Positions 22,167 through 34,944 of a DNA stretch of 64,000 bases are shown here, piece by piece (the first letter of the stretch is position 1; the number at the start of each line of letters is the position of its first letter). The stretch is from Quillaja saponaria (taxonomy: Eukaryota; Streptophyta; Magnoliopsida; Fabales; Quillajaceae), in NCBI GenBank assembly GCA_029379385.1, contig CM055618.1, positions 9,248,134 through 9,312,133 on the forward strand. Reading direction: 5' to 3'. The position numbers and the translations under genes are program-made. The notes below the pieces were generated by a model. The model saw only the letters and a program-made list of their open reading frames with translations. It was not told the origin of the DNA and searched no databases.

Positions 22167-25100
22167 TTTCCTTCTCGAAATTTGGTCCTTACCCTAACGT
22201 ACACTATGTGCTTTGAACCCTTGCTAATTGATGATACAAGCAACGAGAAGATGATGACAAGTATCAAAAAGAAAACAGACAAAATGACAGTTTATTTTCT
22301 TTTTGGAGAAACTATATACATCATTTTATGCTACACCCAAAGAAAAAAATAATTAGCCACATATGATACATGTGGGTATCCAGCGTAGTGTTCGTATGCC
22401 ATGTTAGTTACATCAGTGAGAGATAAGACGTGAGGTTACAGTAGGACCTCAATCGGTGCACAATTTTAATTATAAAGAATCAATTATAATAAATTGAATG
22501 GTAGGGACTTAAGTGAAATCAAACCTAAATTACTGACCATATGTGTAATTTAGTCATTAATTAATGGTTGAGCTAAACTTCCCATGAGATAATGCTTCTT
22601 TTCAAAACGCAAATCCACATTTTTTTTTTTTTGCTTACAACAGAAAAAGAAAAACAACAACAACAAGAAAACTAAGAAGTCAAATTGGCAATTCATCTTT
22701 GCCAAGCTACTTTGGCATAGTCTACATTAAAAATGAGGCGAAGTTTCGAAAGAACATGGGCCCAATCAATCTCGTGATTATGAACATCCAAAGCTAAATT
22801 TGCTAGATAATGAATAATTCTATTTCCTTCACAATATATATGAGGTAGGTTAATCTCCTAATCCAAGTTCAATAAACATCTTATATCACAGATAAGAGAC
22901 TTAAAATCATTGTGGCATTTTCAGAACAAGATGAATTATAACATGAGAATTCACTTCAGCCCAAACTCTCTTGAATTCTCTATTCCTAGTAACTCTAATC
23001 TTAATTCAACTTTAACGAAACAGCACCATCTTATTTTCTTGTCAAAGACAAATTTACTTCCTGGATAATCGAATAAGTAACTGTCACATAAGCTTCTACT
23101 TCCCCCTTATGTGACAAAACGTGATGTGGCCAAGTAATTATATAATTGAATTATTAATGGGGGTGACTTGTCCACATGCAATTATTTATTTTGATAATTA
23201 ATGGGTGTGACTTCCTTTTGATAAGATGGGAGTGAGTTGTCAACATGAAATTTTATATATCCACAACTAATGGCTGTGACTTGTCAGCCATGTAATTACA
23301 TTTACGATAACTAATAGGTGTGGTTTTCTTTTTCATGTATATTGATAAGATGAGTGTGACTTGTCGACATGTAATTACATATAGTCTTTTTCATTCATAG
23401 TGGTTTTCTTTTCCTTGTCCAATGGGACACAGTAAATTTATAAATAACACGAGAGTTTATTGTAGAGACAAATTATTTTTCTTTTATTGAAATATAAAAA
23501 GATATGTAGGATATTTTATATATTTTGAAAGAAAATATTACCTTCATATTACTATCGTCTTATATCTGAAAAAAATTTCACACTACCAATGTCAGGCTAG
23601 AAGTTATGAGTTTTTTTAAGAATAATCATGCGATCATGCATGAACACAATTTTACCTACCAAGGACTGTCAAAATGACTCAAACTCTCAATCTTATAAAG
23701 AGAGCAAGTGCCCCTTAACTACATTGACAATTATATATATATATATATATATATTTACAATTTATAAAGACTCATCCCACTATTAAAAAAACCAACCAAA
23801 AAAAAAAAAAAAGAGAAAGAAAGAAAGAAAAGGATAGTAAGATAGAAATGAAATTTTTATAAATACTTTTCACCTTAGACAGTAACAGTTTTTTTCAACA
23901 TTTCTAGCAAAATTGGCCAATCTAACTGATAACATTTCCTTGTTTTTATATTTTTGGATAAAAATAATATTTACATCAATTAATTAATTATATATGAAAT
24001 TAAAAAAATTTAACTCAACATTCAACTGTATTATAATTTTAAATATTCACACATAAGATAAAATTAATAATTTACAAATATGAAAAAAAAAAAATTCACT
24101 TATACATCAATCAGGAACTTAAAAAATTGTTAGTGTTGTTTCATATTGATCGCTATTTAATAAAAATTATTATGCATTCAATATTTTGTTTTTTCCTTCT
24201 TTTTTTTAATCATAAATCTATTAATGAAGCTTCAACTGCAATGGAAGTAAAATTTTGATGAATTATTTTCTTTGATCAATAAGTTGGCATCGCATACGGC
24301 CTTTTGATAATTGCCTGTCACAACTGCAACAAATAGAAAACAATTTCAGCAATTGGATATTATAAAATAAATAAGATTTAAATTATACCAAAATTATTTA
24401 AAATTATTATGTGTCTAATTAATTTAATAATATTCATGAGGATATTACAAATTGATCGGTGACAGTTTATGCGGATATTACAAACTTTATCATATAGTTG
24501 ATCAAGATAAATCGCAATTGATTCAGATATTAATTATTTTAATAAGAAATTGTTAGTTTAATTAATTAAGGTAAGTCATCTAGATTTCAAACGTGATTGT
24601 AGATCGATCGTTTTATCTCCTTACATAAAATAGTTGTTAATGAGTTTAAGAACATATGATTATTAGATGTCGTATTCACTTGGAATTTGAGATTTATGAG
24701 AATAGAAGTAGTTATATTCTTTCATAGAGCCTATATCCAATAAGCCTCCTATAGTCTTAAAAAGGCAAATTAAATTTAATTATTTTTATCAAAATATAAT
24801 TTATGAAGAATATTTCTATATACTCTTATTTCATTTTTCCTACACTAGATAACACGAAATGTAAGCATTGATGAAAAGTTTCTATCCCATTCAAATATGA
24901 TGCTCTAATGATTCCAATCTAAAATCGTTAAATTTTTACCGGATCGAAAAGGTAATTAGCTAGTTGAGATGAGCATATAAATTAATTTGAACACACCTAG
25001 TTACTAAACAAAAGAAAAACACTTAAAATTTCGTTAAACAGATGACCTTTAAAAAACATAATTTTATTAAAATTCCCTCCAACTCATCATAAAACTTAAT

Positions 25101-25266
25101 CCACCACAACTGGATTTAGTTGTTCTTACAAAGATAAGATTCATGCTCCCATAAGGAAGAAGGAGATTAGGCTCACAACTTATTCTTATTAATTATATCC
25201 ATACTGCACTCATAATACAGAAAGCAACACTTACATGTACAGAAATGTATGTTCTTAACTCCATAT
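22167..25266. repeat. MULE right end and downstream flank of MLP copy 3
   Basis: 22345-22556 matches the MULE terminal region of copies A and B. The rest matches the MLP downstream flank of units A and B. It includes a TA run at about 23733-23754 and a GAAA-rich run near 23813. No coding sequence is supported. Confidence 0.65.
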
Positions 25267-25547
25267 TCATCCTTTGAGATAATGTGTTTCAATATCCTTA
25301 ATTATCCTTAATTACGTTAACCATGAAGTCGAGATAGTTATTTGGATTTGGGATCTCCTCATTGATTTTCTTATATTCAATACTCACTTTCACCAAGCTG
25401 CTACCTTCACCCTTTGGATTAGTATGAAGGACAATCTTCATTGCTTTGTACTCTTGCAACACATCTCCTTCCAATCCAATCATAATTACCGACTTAGTCG
25501 ATCATCATTTAAAACCACCTTCTCTTTAACCACCTTAGGACTCCCAT
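25267..25547 (-). pseudogene. MLP-like gene, copy 3: exon 2 only
   Basis: Reads MIGLEGDVLQEYKAMKIVLH through GEGSSLVKVSIEYKKINEE to LDFMVNVIKDN and stops at 25298 because of the same 10-base duplication as copy 2. A small insertion near 25495 shifts the frame in the DEDK region, and the acceptor is destroyed (AAAAAATGGG). Exon 1 is missing; the intron is joined to LINE sequence at about 25607. Confidence 0.85.
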
Positions 25548-25607
25548 TTTTTCGATCATCACAATCAAGTCAAATAATTATCTACCAAGAAAAAGTCAAG
25601 AAATTAA

Positions 25608-26487
25608 TCTATTCATGATTGTCTCCCATGTAAGTTTCAGTCTCTCCCTACCATATCTAACACCTGACACCTGTACCAAGTCTCCTTTCTTAATTGCCGC
25701 GTCCTTTGGCCGACATTGGATATGTCCAAACCTACGTAGGTAATTCTCCATTTTTCTCCTCGATTGGTGCTACTTCTACCTTCTTATTGATCTCCTCATT
25801 CCTTATTCTATCCTTTCTTGTATGACCGATCATCCATCTTAACATTCTCATTTCGGCTACTCCTATCTCATGCGAGTGTTACTTTTTAACTGTCCAATAT
25901 TCAGTACCATACAATATAGCCAGTCTCACTGCAGTCTTATAAAATTTTCATTTCAATCTATTTGGAATTTTAGGATCACATAAAACTCCCGAAGCACTTC
26001 ACCACTTCACCCACCTGCCTTGATCCTATAGTTTACATCATGCTCAATTGCGCCTTCTTTTTTTATATATGAACCTAAATACGTAAACACATCTTTTGTA
26101 GGGATTGCTTAACCATTGAAGGTTATTTCATTCGAGCTTCCTCTAGTTTCACTGAAATAGCACTTCATATACTTGGTTTTTGTCCTACTCAACCTAAGGC
26201 ATTTAGATTCTAACGTTTTCCTCTACACTTCTTGTTTGGAATTTAAACATTCTCCAGTTTCGTCTACCAACACGATATCATCGGCAAACAACATGCACCA
26301 CGGAACCCTATCTTGAATATTATTCATCCATGACTAAAGCAAATAGGTAGGGGCTTAAGGATGAACCTTGGTGAACACCTATCATGATTGGGAACTCTTC
26401 AGTCATACCATTTACGGTTTGCGCTCTAGTCATTACTCCCTCATACATATCTTTAATAACTTCTACATATTTAATTGAGACCTTAAT
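25608..26487 (-). pseudogene. LINE reverse-transcriptase fragment, copy C
   Basis: Minus-strand reading gives YVEVIKDMYEGVMTRAQTVN, EEFPIMIGVHQGSSLSPYLF, ALVMDE, then WCMLFADDIVLVDET (catalytic FADD at 26276-26290), and downstream ECLNSK, EITFNG and MRMLRWMIGHTRKDRI-like sequence. This is a typical plant non-LTR reverse transcriptase C-terminal half, broken by stops and frameshifts. The 5' part and any endonuclease are absent. It is joined to EamA intron 6 on one side and to the MLP intron on the other. Confidence 0.8.
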
Positions 26488-26946
26488 AGCTAGCATGTTT
26501 CTATAGAGCATTAAAATTCTGTTGTTCTGGCTTTGAGATTTGGGTGTGGGGTTAAGCAATAACAATCCTAGGTACAAGTCTTCTGAGGATGTCTCTCATA
26601 GGGTGGAAAATTATCCTTTTTCTATGGGCCACTAAACATAAAAGAAAAACATTTGATTTCAATAATTAATAAACACTAAGCTCTTTCGGTTTTATAATAG
26701 GATAAAAGGATTAACCTTATCTCCATGGCTTGGAGATATGGGTCTCATATGCAAGAGAGAGGCTATGTGGAAATAGCTCTATAGCCATGGAAATAGTAAT
26801 GCGGCGTTGTTCTAATATAGGGCTCTAACAAAACACAGGGCCATGCAGAATGTAAGATTTCCAAGTCAAAAGAACCGAAGGAACACCTTTATGTATGGCC
26901 TAACAGTAGCATGCCCTTTGAGAATTCTCTTCAGTTGGAATAGTTA

Positions 26947-27692
26947 GGGCTAGTTTGATAAGCAGGAATGATTTTATGAAATTGAAATCAGAAAGGGAAT
27001 GGGAATGAAATGCAAGTGGAATGGAATTAACATTCCATTCTATTATTTGATAAGGTTGGTGAGGAATAATCATTCCATTCTATTTATTTATTTTTATATA
27101 GTTTTTAGACATGAAATAATATGAAAATTATGTTAAAATGATTAAAAAAAATATTCCTCAACAGATAATGTAATAAAAATGTAATATAACTTATGAAATA
27201 TATATATATATTAACTAATTTATTTATTTAACATTAATTGTTTATTTATAATTATATTATTTCCTATTATATGAAGGGTATTTTTGACATTTGACTAAAA
27301 TGAATTGATTTATTATTATTTTTATATACAAATTTTTTATTTTTATATTTCATATGATTTTATATTATTCAATGTGATATGAAAGGTATTTTTTTGATTG
27401 TATTAAATAATAAATATATTTAATTTATTTATTTATAATATTATTATTTTATTAATATCTAATTTTTTTATTTTAGGTGATGGAATGATTTTTATGTCAT
27501 TTAACTGAACTAAACCAATTCCATAGAAATAGGAATGAGCAATCCCACCCCCTAGGTGGATTTGAGGTATGGAATAAAATGGCAGGAATGGAATGAGTAT
27601 TCTGGTGCTAAAAACGTACCAAATTAAAGAATATTCATTCCGTGGAATCATGCATGTAATGGAATAGCCATTCTTGCGTACCAAATGTACCA
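26947..27692. mobile_element. Tourist-like MITE 1, copy in unit C (complete)
   Basis: 746 bases from GGGCTAGTTTGATAAGCAGG to TGCGTACCAAATGTACCA, flanked by TTA (26944-26946 and 27693-27695), the target duplication of PIF/Harbinger elements. The terminal repeats are imperfect. Empty site near 40285. No transposase. Confidence 0.65.
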
Positions 27693-27966
27693 TTAAAGAA
27701 TCAATATTTTTGGAGTGGAATTCTTAAATGTTCAGTACACAAGCCTCATATTAGTTACTACTCCTATAATGCAAAATTGTAAGGTACCGAAGTCTATCAA
27801 TTCGTTGTAATGTTTTGAGGGCCAAATCAACTTTGAGAATAATTTATACAAAGAATATTATGTCACCTTCTTGTGTATGATCATTGCATGGCTGTGTGTG
27901 CGTGAATGTGCATGCTATAGGTCTTTTAAACAATTATAGATAATTTATTACATATTAATCCATTAA

Positions 27967-28440
27967 GGCTTGAATTTAGTAATGCTTTTCAAGAGGACTC
28001 ATTGGTTATTAAACAGCTACAACACCTAAATATTATTTTTTTTAAATTGTTTTAAGTAGTGCTTCTTCTACTACTTTTAAAAAGTCATGGTGCTTTTAGA
28101 AACACCTTAAGTGATGCTTTTAAAAGCTAGCTTTGACTTTTCAAAATTAAAAGTACAAAAATCACCTTATTAATTTTAGAAAATTACTAAAAATATCCTC
28201 AATTAATTTATAAATCATTAAATTTCTCTTTCTAAATATATCTTCAGTTAATGATATCTATTTTTGTTATTTTATATATTCACAGCAGTTTATGATTTGT
28301 TTTACTAAACACATTGTTTATTACTTTTGCAACCCATAACAACTTTTATAAAAAATTTACCAAATACGATTGCTGTGACTTTTTAACAACAGCTTTATCA
28401 CAGTAGCTTTTCAAAAACCACAATACTACCAAACCAAGCC
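27967..28440. mobile_element. Tourist-like MITE 2, copy in unit C (complete)
   Basis: 474 bases, GGCTTGAATTTAGTAATGCT to ACTACCAAACCAAGCC, flanked by TAA (27964-27966 and 28441-28443). Empty site near 40635. The interior is AT-rich with no open frame. Confidence 0.75.
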
Positions 28441-28553
28441 TAAATCTTCACATTGTTTGAACAACATTTTTGGTGATAATGAAGGAAGACAAAAAGATAG
28501 AAGAAATATATATATATCCAGAGTACCAAAGATTTTACCTAGCACAAGAGCAA

Positions 28554-31366
28554 TGTTAAGGTTAATCTATTTAATTAAGTCTTTTACAGCTATAAGCAGA
28601 TTAGTTAAAATTAAGTTTGTTGTTAGGAGAAGTAATTAATGAGTTTGGGTAGTAGTTGGTTGTTTAAGTTAATGAGTTTTCATTGAAGTCCATGATTCCA
28701 TATTTTTCTTTAAGTTAGTATATATGTGTAAGGGCTGTTTGATTTTGTAACTAAGAAAACATTATGAAAAATTAATAAGTTGTCCTTAATTTTAGAAGAA
28801 AATTTTGTTTTCTCTCATCTACCTTTTGCTTCCAACCAACAAAATTGGTATCAAAGCTTCAAGTTCAAAGAATAACTCATGGCCAACAGTAGTGTGGTGT
28901 TTAATAATGTGCAGTCACCATTTTTTAAGGGACAAAACTCGGGGTTCTGGTGTGTCAAGATGGAGACCTTGTTCATGTATCTAAAAGTTCTTGATCTAGT
29001 ACAAAAAAGGTATGAAGAACCCCAGTCTACAAAAAATCTAAAAGTTGAAGCATTGGAAAGATTGCAAGGCAAGAGAGCTATTGATGCTAGAGTTGTTGGA
29101 ATGATACAGAGAGTAGTTTCAGCTTCTATCTTCCTAAGAATCATGCAAGCTAAAAAGGCAAAGGATGCATAGGATATTCTTAAGCAAGAGTTTCAAAGAA
29201 ATGCATAGGTGAGAACTATTAAACTTCAATCTCATAGAATGGAGTTAGAAAATACAAGAATGAAAGAAAATGAGAACTTCAATGAATACTTTATAAGATT
29301 TATGGAATTGATAAATCTTATGAAGAGTTATGGTGATTCTTTTGATATTCAAAGAATTGTTGAGAAAATTTTGATTAGTTTGCCTCAAAAGTTTGATCCT
29401 ATTATTGCTGTTTTTGAAGAAACTAAAGATATTTCTCAGTTAAGTGTACAAGAGTTGATTGACTCTTTAAAATCCTATGAGCAAAGGTTGAGAAGGCATT
29501 TAGAACCTTCCATTGTAAGTGCCATTCAATCTAAGCTGTCAATAAACTCCAATAGAAGTGACAAAAAAATCATTCCCAGAGAAAAGAAGGTTTGACTTCT
29601 TTAGAGGACGAAGGCAAGGAAGAGGAGGAGGTAGAGGTAAAGGTAGCTTTGAAACAAAGTTAGGTCATGGGGAAGCCTTGAAGGTGTGCAACCACTGCAA
29701 GAAACCTGGTCATGAAGAGATACTATTGGTTCAGGACAGACATAATGTTTCAAGTGTAAGAAGTTCGGGCACATGCAAGAAGACTGCAATATGAAAGACA
29801 ATCAGCAAGCAAGCTTTTCAGAGGAGAAAGAAGCTGAAGGTAATCTGTTTTATGTGTGTCAAAAGGCTTAAGAATAAAAGAAAGAAGTTTGGCATTTGGA
29901 TAGCACATGCAGCAATCATATGACAAGTAAGAAAAAAGTTTTTTAGAATGTTGATTCATCCTACAACTCGAAGGTAATCTTGGGGAATGGATAGGCAATA
30001 GATATAAAAAGAAAAAGCAGTGTTGGAGTTGAAACAAAAGAAGGAAACTAAGTCATTCAAGATGTTTATTATGTACCAGACTTGGCAGAAAATCTACTTA
30101 GTATTGGACAACTCTTGGAGCATAACTATGTACTTCATTTTGAAAATTCTGAGTGTGTAGTTTATAACTAGTAGAGGTGTGTTATTACAATTGTCAAGAT
30201 GACTCAAAATAGGTGTTTTTCACTCTCTCTAAACTATTTGAAAAACTTAGCTTGTATGGCAAAAAGGAGTGATGATTCATGGCTATGGCACAAGAGGTTT
30301 GGTCATCTGAATTTTGGATGTCTTAAACTTCTATTCAAAAAGAGTATGGTATTCAGAATACCATAAATTGATGAAAGATATGATGTATATGTAGGTTGCA
30401 CACTTGGAAAGCATCATCGTAAACCATTTCCTAAAGAAGTAGCATGGAGAGCAAAAGAGAAACTTAAGTTAATTCATACCGACATGAGTGGACCAATGAG
30501 AACTCCTTTTCACTCAAAGTATAGGCATTCATTCTTTTTATTAATGATTACACTCACATGAAATTGGTGTATTTCATGAGACAACGTTCTGAAGTGTTTA
30601 CTATCTTTAAGAAATTCAAAGTTCTTGTTGAGAAACAAAGTGACAGGTTTATCAAAATTTTGAGAAGTGACATAGAAAGAAGTAAAGTTCCAATGCTTTT
30701 GGCCAATTTTGTGAAGATGAAGGATTAGAAAAATAACTCAAAGTTGGCTATACTCCACAGCAAAATGAAGTTTCTAAAAGAAAGAATTAGACCATAATGG
30801 AGATGGCAAAATCCATGTTATTTGGGAAGAATCTACCGAAGAGTTTTTGGGCTGAAGCTGTAAACACAGCTTGATACTTTTGAAATAGATGTCTCAAAAA
30901 AACAGTGTGGAACATGACTCCTTTTGAAGCATAGAATGGAAGAAAACCATTTGTGAATCACTTGAAGGTGTTTGTTTGTGTATGTTATGCTCATGTTCCT
31001 AAAGAGCATCAAAGCAAACTAAATGAGACAAGTGAGAAATGTATCTTTGTTGGCTATAGCTCTATTTCTAAAGGTTATAGGTTGACAACTAAACAATCAG
31101 AAGATAATTATGAGTCGTGATATAATATTTGATGAGAAAGTAACATGGAATTTGGAGAAGTATGATCTTTGTAAGGAATCAGCCTTGCCTACTGTTATGT
31201 TGAACATTCCAGCTCAAGAAGTTGGAATTGAAGCTGAAAATCAACAATCAAATGGTGATAGCTCAGCAACATTTTCACCAAGCTCAACTCTAGTAAAATT
31301 GAGAATGTTAAGTCATATATATGCGAGGTGCAACTATACTATAATAGGATAAGCTATGTTGCTAAT
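28554..31366 (+). mobile_element. Copia retrotransposon, 5' part (LTR to start of reverse transcriptase)
   Basis: 5' LTR 28554-28841 (288 bases, TGTTAAGG to CCAACA), then primer site TTGGTATCAAAGC at 28845, then gag-pol. The element is cut within the first part of the reverse transcriptase; no 3' LTR follows. It is inserted in exon 6 of EamA fragment 3. The unit B LTR at 20335 marks the same insertion. Confidence 0.85.
28879..31366 (+). pseudogene. Copia gag-pol polyprotein, degenerate and truncated
   Basis: Gag starts MANSSVVFNNVQSPFFKGQN and continues through GFWCVKMETL; stops at 29170 and 29206; then NEYFIRFMELINLMKSYGDS and a UBN2-type region to 29595. After a frameshift comes RRQGRGGGRGKGSF and a zinc knuckle CNHCKKPGHEE. 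The protease reads WHLDSTCSNHMTS (about 29890), with DST in place of the usual DSG. The integrase includes WLWHKRFGHLNFGCLK (30280), [12 protein letters not shown] (30477) and FWAEAVNTA (30845), then KCIFVGYSSISKGYRL and SRDIIFDEKVTW. It ends near LRMLSHIYARCNYTI, the start of the reverse transcriptase region. Many stops make it nonfunctional. Confidence 0.85.
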
Positions 31367-32044
31367 GTCACTCTTAAAAAGAAACGGCATGTATCACTAT
31401 ACTATGAACAACCGATTATGAGATGATCTGGTATAGAGTCTATGTATAGTCAATGAGGTTACTTAAAATAAAGACGACTAATTATTAATAGAATCCATGG
31501 TCAGCTTTTTGTGACTACTCGTGTAGGTACGAAGTTTCAGATATATTGTAGATAAGTCTATATTGATAAATAATTAACCTACGGTAAATAAGGAAAGTAC
31601 AATAATTTATAAATGAATCAGTATAGCATATCAGTAAGAGGAGCAATAAGAGTTATCTAGCATAAAAATTTCATGTTATGTATATCAATACTATGTGGAT
31701 GACTGCATTGTAAATATATCAGATAAGTTCTGGATATTCTGAGTCTTTTGATCAATTAATTTAATCTTTAGAACATGTATATTTTTCGAGGGAATATGAA
31801 AAGTTAGAAATCCATAGTAAAAATTTCATGTGTTAAAATTTAAGAAGCAAAAAGATGTATCAAGAATCAAATATTTGAAAAATAATCAGTGGTGAATATA
31901 TGTAGACAAGGCCAAAAATTTCGATTAATCCCTTATTAACAATTTTCAATAATATTAAAATAAACAACAACATCTACATCTAATTTAGGAAAATAATTAT
32001 TCCTATTCTTTGTTATTGAAATTCGGGACAAATTTCCTTTAAGG
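31367..32044. other. Unassigned AT-rich stretch
   Basis: No recognisable frame or repeat. It lies between the truncated Copia element and the presumed Ty3-type LTR. Its last part (ACAAATTTCCTTTAAGGGGGAGAG, split here as ACAAATTTCC and TTTAAGGGGGAGAG) resembles the polypurine tract that precedes 3' LTRs of plant Ty3/gypsy elements. Confidence 0.4.
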
Positions 32045-33341
32045 GGGAGAGATTAACCTGGAACTTTAACTTGTGTTTTAGAATGTTGCACGAAAATTGT
32101 TGTGAATTGGTGACTAATAAATAAATACAAATAAAGCAAGAATTAATTTTCATTTTGGTTAACGTGGAACTTAAAATTTATTCAGGTGTATACTAAGTGT
32201 ACCAATAATTATATTTATAGATATAATAAAATTAATTGTGTACCATGCATATTCTTTAAGCTAGAAAGTAATCATATATCTATACTCCAGGAATATGATT
32301 TAATTTACATCACACATTTATATATATATATATATAGAATTGATATCCACAACATATTTATAAGGTAAGAAGTATTTATAATATATATATATATATAGAC
32401 ATGACAAGGTTTAATGTGTACCACATATTTAATATCTTGACCATAGATTTTTTTTATTATTTTGGAATTAATTTTTTCTTTTCTTTTGTTTTATTCTCTT
32501 TGTCCAACCTCTGCCAACTGACATTGCTTGCTTTCCTTTTTCTTGATCCAGAATTTTCTGCACTGTGATGGCTGGCCGAGACCTTCACTCCTTCCTTTCT
32601 CTTGTTTTTGTTTGCTTGGGTTAGAAATTGTTAGGTTGGAGAACTCAACGTGCAGGGGTAGTAGTTTGGCGCCCTGCCTCTTGCACGAATGTCTGCTCTC
32701 CTGTCAAAACAGAGGGCTGACCGAGATGGCTGTCATCATCAACCGTGGCTTCTTAGTCTTCATGAGGTTGATTTTGGGTGTGGGGAAATCTATATAATAG
32801 AAGCTACAAGGGTATGAATCTTCAACCAAGAAATTTTTTTGTTAAAGTTTTAATTATGGAGGTCAAGTGAGGATTTGAGAATTTTGTTAGTTTGCTTGTG
32901 GTTATGCATAAAAACTTAGGTGATTGGTGAGTTAATTTAGAGCTCCTTGTAGAGTATTAGTTGGTAATGATTAAAGGTTAAGATAAACAAGAAATTTAGT
33001 AGTGATTATGTGAATTAGAAGAAGAAAAGATGTGAACACCAACTGTATCCATAACGAAATTATATATAATCCAAGCATTTGCCTAATTATAAGTAATTAA
33101 GTTGAATTTAGTGTATGGAAGTTGAGCGTAGTTATACAAGTTTTACTGGATAAGTAGTTATCTAGACAACATGAAATTTAATAAATGAAGCATAGGTGAA
33201 TTTAAATTAGTAAGCTAGATAAGATTTCTTAGTACGTATATAAGTATACTAGTCTATGCATTTAAGGAAACTAAATATACTTCTAGGATGTTCGGTAAAT
33301 GCCTTAACAAGAGATTAGTTATCTACGAGCATGTTAAGTGA

Positions 33342-33389
<48 letters not shown>

Positions 33390-34930
33390 TTAAGAATCAT
33401 GAAATTTGAATGTCTTGATGTTGGGAATATGTATAAATAAAGCTTTTAGGTTAAAGTTTAAATTAGAATTCAAAAACTTGGTAATGTGAAGGTTGATGGA
33501 ATTATGAATTTGGTCGGAATTAAGTACACACACCAATGGAAGTAAATCATGCTTTTAAGATGTTTGATAAAAGGTCTACAAGGAAACTAGTTATAACTTT
33601 TTGAGTAAAAACTTGTTAGATTTAATTCTTGGTTATTAGTTGTTATTGAAATTGAATAAAAAGTGTATAAACAAGAGTAAATTTTAAATAAATACGTGAA
33701 ACTTAAGAATTCTAAATTTTTGTAATTAGAAGGTTATAACTTATAAAAATAATAAATTAAGTAATATTTGGAAATGTGATTGCAGTTTCGGAAAGTGTGG
33801 TTAAGTCAATGAAGCGTGTGAATGCAAGTATAAGTGACGAAGGAAATCGATGAAAGTTGAATGGTTAATTGCTACCTTTAAGGGCTAGTAGAGTACTTCA
33901 GTAATTTATTTAAATTATGTTTGTTTGATATTGATTACTGTGTTTGACATTGGTTGTGGTTGATAAGGACCAACAAAGTGAGATTTTTATGACAAGCGAT
34001 TTTATCTTCAAAAAAAAAAAAAAAAATCTAGGTGCACCTAGGATAGTTTGATTTAAAATCATAAGAAAATTCTGATTCTGATAAATGTTTTTTTTGTTAA
34101 TTGAGTGCTCAACCCCGGTGGGATGGATTATGTACGGAGATCAATTTGTTGTGCGGGAGTGTAAATGCCCGGTAAGGGGTGATAATATTGTGCGGGGCTG
34201 GGTCACTCGTTGGCCGTATGATTGCTTTGTGTGATATTGTTACTCTAATTTAAATTGTGACCCAGTGTGTCATACAAATGGTGAATTGGTGAAATTTACA
34301 GCATATATGTGTAATGTGAAGTGTTATTTGAACACTATTACATGATATTATTATCTATGTGTTATTACTTTTGTTGTGTGATGCTAATACCCTTTAGGTA
34401 CGATTTTTGACTCACGGAATCCTTAGGACTCACCCCTTTCTCGTGTACATTTTTTTTTAGTGACAAGAGTTCGGTACATGGCATTCCTTGAGATTATGAC
34501 TGGCCGATTGAATATGGCATGGTATTTTCAGGATCTTAGACTTGCAGTAAATGATGAGAGTTTGCAGTCACATTAAAACTGTGAGGTGTCTAATTTTAAT
34601 ATCATGTAAAAGTCTAGTTATTTGTTTTGATTACAATGTGTACGGAGCAGCGATCCTTGCCATCATGGTGTTTGTGTCGTGTGAAATCATGAACATAGGT
34701 GGTTGTATTTTAAGGCATGTTCTTTATTGTAAAGAACCTCAGCCAAAATTTTTAGTAGGTTGTGATTTATTTCTATAAATAAACTTTCGATGTTGATTTT
34801 TTTGTGTTTATAAATTTTTGGTTTAATTCATAAGTTGATCAAGAGTCATGACCGTTTCTTATTTGAGTCAAGGTTACGAAGGTTTGAATTTCATTCCTCC
34901 GGCCAGTCACACCTTCATGAAGGGTATGAC
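32045..34930 (+). mobile_element. Probable long 3' LTR of a Ty3/gypsy-type element
   Basis: It is preceded by a purine-rich TTTAAGGGGGAGAG (about 32036-32049). The right end reads CGGCCAGTCACACCTTCATG then AAGGGTATGACA, a style of ending common in long LTRs of plant chromovirus/Tekay-type elements. In between are features typical of such LTRs: GACTCACGGAATCC, ACTCACCCCTTTC, and a GTGCGGG-rich stretch near 34120-34200. No second LTR and no gypsy pol are visible, so it is either a solo LTR or a 3' remnant. Open frames at 32528 and 34551 inside it have no recognisable product. TA runs lie at 33340-33385. Confidence 0.5.
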
Positions 34931-34944
34931 AACTTGGTCTAGGC

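Larger units (their letters stand above)
26488..28553 (-). pseudogene. EamA transporter fragment 3 (intron 6 and edge of exon 6)
   Basis: Counterpart of 18121-20334, with the same two Tourist-like insertions and the same Copia insertion point (after GCACAAGAGCAA). It has no coding capacity. Confidence 0.7.

Noticed and set aside
28879..31366. Integrated pararetrovirus
   Set aside because: The order gag, protease, integrase, then reverse transcriptase, plus LTR and primer site, is that of a Copia retrotransposon.
32528..32797. 89-codon open frame on +
   Set aside because: It lies inside the presumed Ty3-type LTR and shows no domain; Ser/Leu/Cys-rich by chance.
33340..33385. TA-rich simple repeats as regulatory elements
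   Set aside because: Many TA runs occur across the window (2402, 20265, 23733, 35325, 46440); they are ordinary microsatellites with no sign of function.
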